Assembly (NCBI GenBank): GCA_947259195.1 | Contig: CAMYLC010000048.1 | Location: 2,803 to 66,802 of the forward strand | Source of the DNA: Thermoanaerobaculia bacterium | GTDB taxonomy: Bacteria; Acidobacteriota; Thermoanaerobaculia; Multivoradales; JAHEKO01 | Length of the DNA stretch: 64,000 nucleotides | Direction of reading: 5' to 3' | Part shown: positions 9,160 through 18,929 of the stretch, piece by piece | Layout of the letters: every line of letters begins with the position of its first letter | Numbering within the stretch: the stretch's first letter is position 1 | Notes under the pieces: model-generated | Told to the model about the DNA's origin: nothing | Databases searched by the model: none | Seen by the model: only the letters and a program-made list of their open reading frames with translations | Translations under genes and position numbers: made by a program

Positions 9160-10284
9160 ATGAATCCTTTGCGAGAACTCCAGGCTCAGGGGCAGGCTGT
9201 ATGGCTGGACTACATTCGGCGGGACATTTTGCTCGACGGTTCGCTCCGCCGGATGGTGGACGAGGATGGAGTCAGCGGTGTTACCAGCAATCCAGCCATA
9301 TTCCAGAAAGCGATTGGGGAGAGCGAGCTCTACGATCAGGCAATCCAGGACTACCTGACAGCGGAACCGCAGGGGCAGGTCGAAGGTCTCTACGAAGCTC
9401 TGGTCGTCGAGGACATACGCCTGGCAGCGGACATATTGCTATCGGTCTTCGAAGGCACGAACGGTCGCGATGGTTTCGTCAGCCTCGAGGTGTCTCCGCA
9501 CCTGGCTCGCGATGCCGACGGCACCCTGGCAGAAGCTCGGCACCTCTGGCAGAGAGTCGAGCGGCCCAACCTGATGATCAAGGTTCCGGCCACCACCGAG
9601 TGCACGCCAGCTGTCGAGGAACTGCTCGCGGAGGGAATCAACGTCAACGTGACGCTGATGTTCTCCATGGCCCACTACGAGGCTGTTGCCGGAGCCTACT
9701 TGCGAGGTCTGGAGCGATGTCAGAGCCCACAGCGGTTGGCGTCGGTGGCCTCGTTCTTCGTCAGTCGGGTCGACACGAAAGTGGATGAAATATTGGAGAA
9801 CCTCGGTGGTGAGGCGGCCCTCGACCTCCTGGGCAAGATCGCGATCGCCAACTCCAAGCTGACCTATGCTCGCTATCAGGAGCTTTTCGAAGGTGACTCC
9901 TTCCGGTCGATGCGTGATCGCGGAGCTGCCCCGCAGAGAGTCCTATGGGCCAGCACCAGTACCAAGAACCCCGCCTATCGCGATGTGATCTACGTCGAGG
10001 AGCTCATTGGTCCCGCGACAGTCAACACGATTCCACCCGAGACCCTGGAGGCGTTCCGGGATCACGGCAAGGTAGGGCCGACACTTCTCGAGGACTTGAG
10101 CGGTGCCAGCCGGCAGATCGACGAGCTCGACTCCCTCGGGATCGATCTGCAGGCCGCCACCGAAGAGCTCCAGCAAGAGGGGCTCGATAAGTTCGCGATG
10201 CCTTTCGATAGCCTGTTGGATACCCTGCGGAGCAAGCGTGATTCGTTGCTCGCCGGCGTTGCCGTGCGCTCTGGAGTCGAATGA
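9160..10284 (+). CDS. tal: Transaldolase
   Basis: GQAVWLDYIRRDIL, GVTSNPAIFQKAI, LMIKVPATTE, INVNVTLMFS, SVASFFVSRVD; SD ggagg just upstream. Confidence 0.95.
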   Translation: MNPLRELQAQGQAVWLDYIRRDILLDGSLRRMVDEDGVSGVTSNPAIFQKAIGESELYDQAIQDYLTAEPQGQVEGLYEALVVEDIRLAADILLSVFEGTNGRDGFVSLEVSPHLARDADGTLAEARHLWQRVERPNLMIKVPATTECTPAVEELLAEGINVNVTLMFSMAHYEAVAGAYLRGLERCQSPQRLASVASFFVSRVDTKVDEILENLGGEAALDLLGKIAIANSKLTYARYQELFEGDSFRSMRDRGAAPQRVLWASTSTKNPAYRDVIYVEELIGPATVNTIPPETLEAFRDHGKVGPTLLEDLSGASRQIDELDSLGIDLQAATEELQQEGLDKFAMPFDSLLDTLRSKRDSLLAGVAVRSGVE

Positions 10285-10324
10285 GAATCTGGATTCACGG
10301 TCGGACGTGTATCGGTAGCCCGAA

Positions 10325-11131
10325 ATGAGAGGCGGAAATCCTTTTCAGGGCGGCAGAGGCGCTGGCTTCGGCGGCGATTTCGCCGGCCTCACCGGGCCGG
10401 TGCCGAGGGACCTGTGGATTCTGCTCGGGGTGATCTTCGGTACCTTCACCCTCCAGTTCTTTCAGATTACCGAGTGGTTGCCTCGGCTGCTTCGCCTCAC
10501 GCCCCTCGTCTGGCGCGGTGGATTCCTCTGGCAGTTGGTGACCTATCCCTTCATCGGCACTGGGGCACCCAATTTCTGGTTCGTGCTGGAGCTGCTCATC
10601 CTGTTTCTGTTCGGACGAAGCGTTCTCAGCCGACTCGGTAGCCGCGGATTCTGGAAGCTCTTGATGTCCGCGACTCTGGCAGCAGGAATCGCCGCGGTGC
10701 TGATCGGCGTGCTGGCGGATGTGATGGCGGGCCCGGGACCACCCCCTGCGACGACCCTGGTTCTCATGCAGGGCCAACGAATGGTGCTGACGATCCTGAT
10801 CGCGGCCTTCGCAACGATGAACCAGAACGCCACGATCCTGCTGTTCTTCGTGCTGCCGATCCAGGCGCGCTGGTTCCTGCTGCTCGAGATCCTCTTCGCC
10901 TTTCTCGGCTTCCTCTCCACTCATGATCTGGCTGGGTTCATCGGTCTGTGTGTAGCGGTGGGTTTCACCTACGGCGCTCTGACTGGGTGGCGAACCCAGA
11001 ACTGGGTCCGAAGAACCAGGTTGGGCCTGCAGCAGCAGTGGCTCAGTCTCAGGCTGAAGTGGATGCGAAAGAAACGCGGCATCCACGTCGTGCGCGACGA
11101 CGATGACCGTCCTGGTCCCTGGCTTCATTGA
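10325..11131 (+). CDS. Rhomboid-like multi-spanning membrane protein
   Basis: Hydrophobic segments with WQLVTYPFIGTG...FLFGRSV and HDLAGFIGLCVAVGFTYG, rhomboid/derlin-like; no GxSG motif seen. Confidence 0.55.
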   Translation: MRGGNPFQGGRGAGFGGDFAGLTGPVPRDLWILLGVIFGTFTLQFFQITEWLPRLLRLTPLVWRGGFLWQLVTYPFIGTGAPNFWFVLELLILFLFGRSVLSRLGSRGFWKLLMSATLAAGIAAVLIGVLADVMAGPGPPPATTLVLMQGQRMVLTILIAAFATMNQNATILLFFVLPIQARWFLLLEILFAFLGFLSTHDLAGFIGLCVAVGFTYGALTGWRTQNWVRRTRLGLQQQWLSLRLKWMRKKRGIHVVRDDDDRPGPWLH

Positions 11132-11284
11132 GGGTCGGGAATTTTCCCGCGATTTACAGGCGTTTGAAGAGGTGAGTCTTTCCTGGCTCCGGCAGGGTTC
11201 CCATCGACACCGGGGAGAAGGACGGGGTCAGGTTTTCATTCGACAAATCCCCTGCCGCAGTACCTTACGTCACAAAGGAGAGTC

Positions 11285-13846
11285 ATGTCGGATACGTTGA
11301 CGTTGCCAGTACTTCCTCTCAGGGACACTGTCGTGTTCCCTGGGGTTACGACACCTATCGGTGCCGGGCGTCCCGGTACCCTGCGCGCAATTCAGGCCGT
11401 CTCCAGCTCGAAAGAGAAGCTGGTCTTCGCGGTGTCCCAGCGGGAGAACCGCGAGACGGTGACTCCGGATCGTCTCCACACCATCGGCACAGTGGCGCGG
11501 ATCGGTCAGCTGCAGAGAGTCACCGGCGGAGTGCAGTTTCTCCTGCATGGAGAGTACCGAGGTATCGCCTTGAGGATCAGCGATGCCAATGGTGAATACC
11601 TGGAGGCTATCGTCCGTCAGGCGGAAGAGATGTCACCCAGCGATCCGGCTGACGCGGCCTTCCTGGGGTTGCAGCGAGAGGTACGCGAAAGGGCCCTCGA
11701 GCTGGGGCAGAAGGCGGGGTTTCCTGAGGACGTCGTCAAACAGGTCCTGACCTCGGCCGAAAACCCGGCCCGCCTCGCCGATCTGGTCGCGGCTTACCTG
11801 GAAGTGCCGCACCTGGAGCGGCAGATGCTCCTCGAGACACTCTCGGTCGAGGAGCGACTGCGCCAGGTGCTGCTGCAGGTTCAGCGACAAATCGGGGTGC
11901 TCGACGCGCAGCAGGACATCAAGAGCAAGGTGCAGCGTGAGCTGGGTGACCGGCAGCGCGAGATGGTGCTTCGCGAGCAGCTCAAGGCGATACAGGACGA
12001 ACTGGGTGAGACCGACGGGGACCCTGGTCTCGGGGAGCTCAAGAAGGGCCTGGATGCTTTGGATCTTCCCGCGGAAGCCCAGAAGGAGGTGGACCGCGAG
12101 CTCGATCGGTTGGAGCGGATGAACCGGGAATCGATGGAGTACCAGGTCATTCGCACCTACCTCGAGAACATCGCCGAGCTGCCCTGGAACACTCGCAGCG
12201 AAGACGATCTGGATCTCCACCGCGCGGCCGACATCCTCGATGAGGACCACTACGGCCTGCAGGATGTCAAGGATCGGGTGTTGGAGTTCCTGGCGGTTCG
12301 TCAGCTGCAATCCGAACGGGATCTGCTCGCATCGGTGGTCGTCGAAAGTGACGACGAGCCGGCGGTTTTCACTGATTCGGCGGAGAGTGAGGCGGACGCT
12401 CTTTCGGCTTTGACGGTTGACCAAGAAATCGACGACGAGTCGGCCTCGGGCCCTCGTCGCCCACCCGAGGAGGACAACAGCTCCAAAGGCCCGATCCTGC
12501 TGTTTGTCGGCCCACCAGGCGTCGGCAAGACCTCGATTGCGAGGTCGATCGCACGAGCCATGGGAAGGAAATACGTTCGCATCTCATTGGGGGGTGCGCG
12601 CGACGAGGCAGACATTCGGGGCCACCGCCGGACCTATGTTGGGGCCATGCCGGGTCGAATCCTCAAAGGAATGAAGCAAGCGGGTACGAAGAATCCGGTC
12701 TTTCTCCTCGACGAAGTCGACAAGCTGGGGGTTTCCTACCAGGGTGACCCAGCCAGCGCCCTGCTCGAGGTTCTGGACCCGGCGCAGAACGACAGCTTCG
12801 TCGACCACTATCTCGGCGTTCCCTTCGACCTTTCAGAGGTGCTGTTCGTCACTACCGCAAATTTCATCCAGAACATCCCGGGTCCTCTTCTGGACCGCAT
12901 GGAAGTGGTCGAATTCACCGGCTACACGGAGCGCGAGAAGCTGGAGATCGCCAAGCGCTACCTGGTGCCTCGACAGTTGATTGGCAATGCCCTGGACGAG
13001 GACAATCTGACCATCTCCGACGAGGCGTTGGCGGAGGTCATTGCGCACTACACCCGCGAGGCGGGTGTGCGGCAGCTCGAAAGGGAGATCGGTCGACTGG
13101 CTCGCAAGGTGGCTCGCAAGATCGCGACCAACGAAGTCGAGACTTTCAAGGTGGAACCGACAATCGTCAGCGATCTGCTGGGCCGGTCGAAGATCCATCC
13201 CGAGAAGATGTCACGCGAGGACCAGGTCGGAGTGGCGACAGGTATGTTCTATACACCAGTCGGCGGCGACATCATGTTCGTCGAGGTCAGCACCATGCGT
13301 GGCAAGGGTGAGCTGGTTTTGACGGGTCAGCTGGGTGATGTGATGAAGGAGTCGGCCAGGGCCGCCTGGAGCTACGCTCGATCCCACGCCTCGGAGCTCG
13401 GTATTGCCGAGGAGATCTTCGAGCAGATGGATGCCCACATCCACTGTCCGGCGGGTGCGATTCCGAAGGATGGCCCTTCGGCTGGTGTCACGATGGCCAC
13501 GGCGCTGGTGTCGGCGCTCTCTGGCCGCTCCGCCAGGCACGACATAGCAATGACCGGCGAGATCACGCTCTCCGGCAGGGTGCTACCCATCGGCGGGGTC
13601 AAGGAAAAGGTGTTGGGGGCAGTTCGGGCCGGTATCTATCGGATTGTCCTGCCGGCCGACAACGAAACGGATCTCGATGACCTGCCGGATGACGTCAAGG
13701 ACCGCCTGGAGGTCATCGCGGTCGAAGAGCTGGGTGAGGTGTTGGGGCCCGCCATTCAGGGTGGCTCATTCGAAGACGGCAAGCTCCTGTTCAGCGAACT
13801 CGAGAGCGGTCGACCGGCAAGAGCCCCCAAACAGCTCCAGCACTGA
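11285..13846 (+). CDS. lon: ATP-dependent endopeptidase Lon
   Basis: LPVLPLRDTVVFPG, GPPGVGKTSIARSIA, GGARDEADIRGHRRTYVGAMPGRI, PKDGPSAGVTMATAL, IGGVKEKVLGAVRAG. Confidence 0.98.
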   Translation: MSDTLTLPVLPLRDTVVFPGVTTPIGAGRPGTLRAIQAVSSSKEKLVFAVSQRENRETVTPDRLHTIGTVARIGQLQRVTGGVQFLLHGEYRGIALRISDANGEYLEAIVRQAEEMSPSDPADAAFLGLQREVRERALELGQKAGFPEDVVKQVLTSAENPARLADLVAAYLEVPHLERQMLLETLSVEERLRQVLLQVQRQIGVLDAQQDIKSKVQRELGDRQREMVLREQLKAIQDELGETDGDPGLGELKKGLDALDLPAEAQKEVDRELDRLERMNRESMEYQVIRTYLENIAELPWNTRSEDDLDLHRAADILDEDHYGLQDVKDRVLEFLAVRQLQSERDLLASVVVESDDEPAVFTDSAESEADALSALTVDQEIDDESASGPRRPPEEDNSSKGPILLFVGPPGVGKTSIARSIARAMGRKYVRISLGGARDEADIRGHRRTYVGAMPGRILKGMKQAGTKNPVFLLDEVDKLGVSYQGDPASALLEVLDPAQNDSFVDHYLGVPFDLSEVLFVTTANFIQNIPGPLLDRMEVVEFTGYTEREKLEIAKRYLVPRQLIGNALDEDNLTISDEALAEVIAHYTREAGVRQLEREIGRLARKVARKIATNEVETFKVEPTIVSDLLGRSKIHPEKMSREDQVGVATGMFYTPVGGDIMFVEVSTMRGKGELVLTGQLGDVMKESARAAWSYARSHASELGIAEEIFEQMDAHIHCPAGAIPKDGPSAGVTMATALVSALSGRSARHDIAMTGEITLSGRVLPIGGVKEKVLGAVRAGIYRIVLPADNETDLDDLPDDVKDRLEVIAVEELGEVLGPAIQGGSFEDGKLLFSELESGRPARAPKQLQH

Positions 13847-13870
13847 GGCGGACTGAAGAGATCCCGTATA

Positions 13871-13899
13871 CTTCCGCCGTCAACGACCTCTGGCGGAAG
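13871..13899 (+). promoter_or_regulatory. Hairpin covering the putative Shine-Dalgarno of the SYLF gene
   Basis: cttccgcc (13871-13878) is a perfect 8-bp complement of ggcggaag (13892-13899); GTG start at 13907. Confidence 0.5.
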
Positions 13900-13906
13900 A
13901 TCTGCT

Positions 13907-14584
13907 GTGCTGACTCGAGTCATCAAGATCCTGGCCTTGGCCGCCATGGCAGTCGGCTCATTCGGCTCGTCTGCGGGTGCGCAGGAAAAACAGGCCATCA
14001 AGCTGGAGAACGCCAGGCTCGTGTATGAGGAGATGATCGACGAACGGGAAGGGGGTGTCCCGCCCTCTCTCAGGGCGGATGCCAAGTGCGTCGCCGTCAT
14101 TCCTCATGTCGTCAAGGGTGGATTTCTGGTCGGGGGACGTCACGGCAACGGGGTGATGAGCTGCCGCAATGACGCGGGCGTTTGGAGCCCACCCGTCTTC
14201 ATCGAGATCAAAGGCGTCAGCCTGGGTTTGCAGGTCGGTGGGCAAGCCAGCGATCTGGTGCTCTTCTTCATGTCCGAAGAGGCTGCCCGCTCGCTGATGA
14301 CCAGCAAGTTCACCCTCGGAGGTGACGCCAGCGTGGCAGCTGGGCCGGTCGGCAGGGAGACGCAGCCCAATTCGGACCCGAACGTCAATGCGGACGTCTA
14401 CTCCTACGCCAGAGCTCGGGGACTGTTCGCCGGAGTCTCACTTCAAGGAAGTCATCTGGCTCCCGATCAGAAGGCTATCGAGAGCTACTACGGCGAACGT
14501 ATCTTCCCGGAGAAAATCGTCTTCGAGCACCGAGTCCCCAGAAACCCTCCCGAAGCCCGGGCCTTCGCGGAGTCGCTGCCCTGA
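13907..14584 (+). CDS. SYLF (Ysc84-like) lipid-binding domain protein
   Basis: Signal peptide; AKCVAVIPHVVKGGFLVGGRHGNGVM and ADVYSYARARGLFAGVSLQGSHLAPD. Confidence 0.92.
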   Translation: MLTRVIKILALAAMAVGSFGSSAGAQEKQAIKLENARLVYEEMIDEREGGVPPSLRADAKCVAVIPHVVKGGFLVGGRHGNGVMSCRNDAGVWSPPVFIEIKGVSLGLQVGGQASDLVLFFMSEEAARSLMTSKFTLGGDASVAAGPVGRETQPNSDPNVNADVYSYARARGLFAGVSLQGSHLAPDQKAIESYYGERIFPEKIVFEHRVPRNPPEARAFAESLP

Positions 14585-14640
14585 GACACTGAAGGGCGCA
14601 AGGGCTTAGGGGCGTAAGGGCCCAGAGTTGCCGAAAGAGG

Positions 14641-14690
14641 TTGAAGCGGCCGGACCCCGTGCCGGCCGGGGTGTGCAGGGGGAACCACGG
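14641..14690. repeat. GC-rich palindromic intergenic repeat, copy 1
   Basis: ttgaagcggccggaccccgtgccggccggggtgtgcagggggaaccacgg; 48/50 identical to 31205-31254. Confidence 0.9.
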
Positions 14691-14729
14691 TCCTGAAGAA
14701 GGTGATCACAATTCAGGTGTCAGAACCCG

Positions 14730-14924
14730 TCAGCCTTCCTGAAGGTCCTGCAGGCGCCTGTTGGCTTGCTTGATCTCCAACCTCAATCGCTCGATGGCGA
14801 TTTCGACCTCTGCCAGCTGATCTTGAAGGGACCGTTTCTGAATGGCGAGACGCTTGTCGTGACTCTGGAGCCAACGCAAGGAAGTGCGGAGTCGCTCAGC
14901 CGCGTCCTGTCTTGGGTCTACCAC
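14730..14924 (-). CDS. Small coiled-coil protein (64 aa)
   Basis: MVDPRQDAAERLRTSLRWLQSHDKRLAIQKRSLQDQLAEVEIAIERLRLEIKQANRRLQDLQEG; heptad-like; directly downstream of the DUF1566-like gene. Confidence 0.5.
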   Translation of the reverse strand: MVDPRQDAAERLRTSLRWLQSHDKRLAIQKRSLQDQLAEVEIAIERLRLEIKQANRRLQDLQEG

Positions 14925-14955
14925 TCCCTGCGGTCACTTTCCGGGCTCGGCTCGA

Positions 14956-15567
14956 TCACTTCTTGCGTGCCTCCTTTTGCAGGCCCTCGATCAGGAGTCG
15001 CTCCTCTTCCAGTGGTGTTCTCATGCACAGGGCCCGATGGTCGTAGGTGTAAGAGAACGCACCTGAGAAGGGCTTGCTGAACTGGAAGTTGAAGTTCCAT
15101 GCGGACTTTTCGTCCTTGCTCGTCGAGCTCCATGGGCAGCAAGCGGTAAGCTGAAATTTGACCGGTAGATTGTAGGCACCCTTGGCCATCGGCCGCAGCA
15201 GCGACTCGAGCGCTTCGAGGCTCGGCAGAGCCCAGTCGTCGTAGCCAGCGAGCAAGAGACCATCGCAGTAGGTTGCAGCGCGACGCCAATCAATGTCGCG
15301 ACCGTTGTCTTGGGTCGCCCAGAGGAACCCGGTGCTCGGATCCAGGTAGACGCCATCGACCCTCTCTTCCTCGATCTGAAGCTGCGCGAGGTCCTCGACG
15401 ATCGCCTCGATAAAGGCCCTGGAAACGAAGGGTGCCACAAGAGGGTCTAGATCCTCTGCTCCACCAGGCACCGCCGTCTGAGCTGCGGCGCTAGACAACG
15501 GGCCGATCAAGGCCAGCGCCAGAAAGATCGTGGATCGATTGCGGCAACAGGACGGACGAGGAACCAT
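14956..15567 (-). CDS. DUF1566 (Lcl C-terminal)-like secreted protein
   Basis: Hydrophobic N-terminus; GFLWATQDNGRDIDWRRAATYCDGLLLAGYDDWALPSLEALESL is typical of DUF1566. Confidence 0.75.
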   Translation of the reverse strand: MVPRPSCCRNRSTIFLALALIGPLSSAAAQTAVPGGAEDLDPLVAPFVSRAFIEAIVEDLAQLQIEEERVDGVYLDPSTGFLWATQDNGRDIDWRRAATYCDGLLLAGYDDWALPSLEALESLLRPMAKGAYNLPVKFQLTACCPWSSTSKDEKSAWNFNFQFSKPFSGAFSYTYDHRALCMRTPLEEERLLIEGLQKEARKK

Positions 15568-15781
15568 GGATCGGTGCAATAGCGGGCCTAGGCGAGTCTT
15601 TGCTGGCTTATCCGAGTCGGTCGATTCTTCCGGGATTGTAGCCGATATCATTGATCGCTGGTGCGGGTGGAAGCGGGTCTGGAGGCCTCACGGATAACGA
15701 CATCCGGAATGCGTGCATTGCCTGCCTGAGTCACCATCCAGCGGCTGGCCCTATGTTACGATCAGCGGCTCGGTGCAAGCC

Positions 15782-17155
15782 ATGAATGGACCTCGGCGAA
15801 ACGAGTTGATTGGCGAGACTCTGCGACGATTCGTGCGTCGTGGGGCGAAGACTCATCTGTCGAAGCTCCTGGGAAAGACGAGGCCTGAGGACGTTGCACT
15901 CCAGTTTCCCCGCTTGACACCGGCCGAGCAGCTCGAGGTCTTCGAGATCCTGATCGAAGACTACCCGGACAGTGCCGGAGCAGTTCTCATCGAGTTGGAG
16001 CCGCAACAGCAACAGGCGGTGCTCGAGGCGCTGGACCGGCAGAAGATCGCGCGAGTCCTGTCGGACATGTCTGTCGACGATGCCGTCTCGCTGGTCGACG
16101 CGCTGCCGCCAGATCTCAGGGACAAGCTGCTCGAGATCGTCGATCTCCGCAACCTAGCTGAGCTTCAGACCCATCTGACCTTCGGCGACGACACGGCTGG
16201 GCGTTTGATGGACACCGCGTTTCTGGCGCTCGAGGAGACTTTGACTGTCGCCGAAGCGATTGGCGAGGTGCAGAGATCGTCCGAGCTCGACAACGTTTTC
16301 TATCTCTACATCGTGGATGGCGAGCACCACCTCGTAGGGGTGACGTCTTTGAGACAGTTGCTGCTCTGCCGGCCGGAGAGGACGCTGGGGGAAGTGATGA
16401 CCCGGTCGGTCATCAAGGTGCATACCGATACCGATCAGGAGGAGGTTGCACAACTTGCGGCCCGGTACAACCTGCTGGCAATGCCGGTCACCGACGACTC
16501 CAACCATCTTGCCGGGATCGTGACCCTGGACGACATCATCGATGTCGTCGAAGAGGAGGCGAACGAGGATTTCTTCAAGATGGTGGGCACCACCGATGAC
16601 GAGCTGGTGTACCAGGATCGCTCCTTCAAGGTGGCCGGTTTCCGCCTACCCTGGTTGTTGATCAACATGACCGGCCTGTTGTTGGCCGGAGCTCTGATCG
16701 GCATGTTCGAGGTGACCTGGAAGGAAGCTGCTTTGCTGGTGACCTTCGTGCCCGTCGTGATGGGCATGGGCGGAAACATAGGCTCGCAGACTTCCACGAT
16801 CGCAGTGCGGGGTCTGGCCACCGGCCGAATCGTGATCGGCGAGTCCGTCCGTCGCTTTCTCTGGCAGCAGTTCAAAGTCGGCTCTGTCCTGGCAGTGGTC
16901 TGCTCTGTCCTGATCGGCGTCGGCGCCATGATCTGGGGAGCGAACTCCGCCTACGGCCTAGTTGTCGGTCTTTCTTTGTTTCTCGTCTTGATGCTCGCCT
17001 CGGTCAACGGTGCAATGATTCCAATACTCTTCGAACGGTTGGGAGTGGATCCGGCGGTGGCGGCCGGCCCCTTGGTGACCACTTCGAACGACATTACCGG
17101 TATTCTCATCTTCTTCGGCCTCGCTTCGATGTTCATCGAGCTCCTGGTGAGGTAG
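15782..17155 (+). CDS. mgtE: Magnesium transporter MgtE
   Basis: MgtE N domain, two CBS-like segments, membrane domain with GNIGSQTSTIAVRGLATG and TTSNDITGILIFF. Confidence 0.95.
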   Translation: MNGPRRNELIGETLRRFVRRGAKTHLSKLLGKTRPEDVALQFPRLTPAEQLEVFEILIEDYPDSAGAVLIELEPQQQQAVLEALDRQKIARVLSDMSVDDAVSLVDALPPDLRDKLLEIVDLRNLAELQTHLTFGDDTAGRLMDTAFLALEETLTVAEAIGEVQRSSELDNVFYLYIVDGEHHLVGVTSLRQLLLCRPERTLGEVMTRSVIKVHTDTDQEEVAQLAARYNLLAMPVTDDSNHLAGIVTLDDIIDVVEEEANEDFFKMVGTTDDELVYQDRSFKVAGFRLPWLLINMTGLLLAGALIGMFEVTWKEAALLVTFVPVVMGMGGNIGSQTSTIAVRGLATGRIVIGESVRRFLWQQFKVGSVLAVVCSVLIGVGAMIWGANSAYGLVVGLSLFLVLMLASVNGAMIPILFERLGVDPAVAAGPLVTTSNDITGILIFFGLASMFIELLVR

Positions 17156-17198
17156 GCCGAGCCTCACTTCGCGGGATTCGCAACTACTGGAACGAGAG

Positions 17199-17990
17199 AT
17201 GGAGCTGCGCAGCGCAGAGGCGCTTCTACTGGATGTCGTGGATCTCCACGACTACGATCGCATCGTGACTTTCTTGACTCGTGAGTGGGGCAAGAAGCGA
17301 GGGGTAGCAAAAGGGGCGCGCCGGAAGCACAGTCGATTCGGGGGCCAGCTGCAGCCCCTTGGCAAAGCTCGTGTGGACTGGATGGAAAAGGACAACCGGG
17401 ACCTCGTGAGAATCTCGTCAGTCGAGCTCCAAAGGAGCGCGCGTCACCTGCAACAGGATCTCGAAGGGCTCCTATTGAGCGCCTATCTGGCTGACCATAT
17501 TCAGGAGTTCGTGCAGGAGAACGAGGCGAGTGATTTGTTCTTCCGATTGTTGGACTCCACGGTACAGGCATTGGCCGGGGGGGTGGATCGTCACCTGGCA
17601 ACGCGATACTTTGAGGCCTGGGTACTCCGGCTAGCTGGGATCTTCCCCGCCCCGGAGAGCTGTCCGCAGTGCGGCCTGGTTCTGGAGGTCTCTGGGGTGG
17701 TGCTGCTCGCCAGTGGTGAGTCCCTGGTTTGCAGATCCTGCGCGCGGACGGAGCCGAGGGCCAGAAACGTCTCACCCCAAGCTGTTGAGTTTCTCCGCCG
17801 CATCGATGGAGTGAAGCTGGTAGACCTGGATGACGTTCGGCCAGCCATCTCGACGCTGAACGAAGTCGAGCAGATCTGCACCAAGGTGCGGAGGAGTTTT
17901 CTGCAGAAAGAGCTGAGGAGTTATCAAGTGATCCGTGAGACGATCTCGGGGTTGCCCGGCAACCCGGCTCTCCCCACCGAGGATTTTTGA
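17199..17990 (+). CDS. recO: DNA repair protein RecO
   Basis: ALLLDVVDLHDYDRIVTFLTREWGKKRGVAKGARR; zinc-binding CPQC...CRSC region. Confidence 0.9.
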   Translation: MELRSAEALLLDVVDLHDYDRIVTFLTREWGKKRGVAKGARRKHSRFGGQLQPLGKARVDWMEKDNRDLVRISSVELQRSARHLQQDLEGLLLSAYLADHIQEFVQENEASDLFFRLLDSTVQALAGGVDRHLATRYFEAWVLRLAGIFPAPESCPQCGLVLEVSGVVLLASGESLVCRSCARTEPRARNVSPQAVEFLRRIDGVKLVDLDDVRPAISTLNEVEQICTKVRRSFLQKELRSYQVIRETISGLPGNPALPTEDF

Positions 17991-18929
17991 GTGGAAATCA
18001 AGAACGTGCAGAGTTTTCAAGAATTGATTCTTCGACTGCAGGCCTTCTGGGCAGAGCGCGGATGCGTCGTGCAGCAGCCGTACGACCTGGAAGTCGGGGC
18101 AGGCACCATGCACCCCGATACCTTCCTGCGGGTTCTTGGGCCCGAGCCGTGGAACGTTGCCTACGTTCAACCCTCGAGGCGCCCAGCCGACGCCCGGTAC
18201 GGAGAGAACCCGTTCCGGCTTGCCAAGCACTTTCAGCTTCAGGTCGTCCTGAAGCCTTCGCCCAAGGACGTGCAAGCGGTCTATATCGACAGTCTCCGGG
18301 CACTCGGTGTCGATCTCGCAATTCACGACCTGCGGTTCGAGGAGGACAACTGGGAAGCCCCCACCCTCGGCGCCTGGGGAGTGGGCTGGCAGGTCATGCT
18401 GGACGGCATGGAGATAACCCAATTCACCTACTTTCAGCAGGCTGGGGGCATCGAGCTGGAGCCGATCAGCGCCGAGATCACGTATGGTCTCGAGCGAATC
18501 ACCATGTTCCTGGGGCTGTCGCGAAGCGTCTACGATGTCGATTGGGTACCGGGTGGCGTGGACTACGGCCTCGTGCGCCATCAGGACGAAGTGGAATTCT
18601 CCAAGTACTACTTCGAAGTAGCTGATGTGGGCTTCCTGAAAGCTCAGTTCGACGGTTATGAGACGGAAGCCAAGCGCTGTCTGGAGGCTGATTTGGTGCT
18701 GCCCGCCTATGAGTGCGCGCTGAAGTGCTCGCACTTGTTCAACGTGATGGATGCACGGGGAGCGGTCTCGGTCACCGAACGGGTTGCCCTGATCAAGCGG
18801 GTGCGCAACCTGGCTGTCGCCTGTGCTGGTGAGTACGTGGTCAGTCGCGAGAAGCTCGGATTTCCACTCCTCGCGACAACCGGGGAATCACCTCTCGAGA
18901 AGAAGGAGGTGAACAATGGCCGGGAGTGA
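17991..18929 (+). CDS. glyQ: Glycyl-tRNA synthetase alpha subunit
   Basis: [51 protein letters not shown] start. Confidence 0.98.
   Translation: MEIKNVQSFQELILRLQAFWAERGCVVQQPYDLEVGAGTMHPDTFLRVLGPEPWNVAYVQPSRRPADARYGENPFRLAKHFQLQVVLKPSPKDVQAVYIDSLRALGVDLAIHDLRFEEDNWEAPTLGAWGVGWQVMLDGMEITQFTYFQQAGGIELEPISAEITYGLERITMFLGLSRSVYDVDWVPGGVDYGLVRHQDEVEFSKYYFEVADVGFLKAQFDGYETEAKRCLEADLVLPAYECALKCSHLFNVMDARGAVSVTERVALIKRVRNLAVACAGEYVVSREKLGFPLLATTGESPLEKKEVNNGRE

Noticed and set aside
7656-9788. 710-aa plus-strand ORF
   Set aside because: Antisense shadow of the repeat-rich minus-strand gene and running out of frame into tal; translation is R/G-rich low complexity, typical of a high-GC antisense frame
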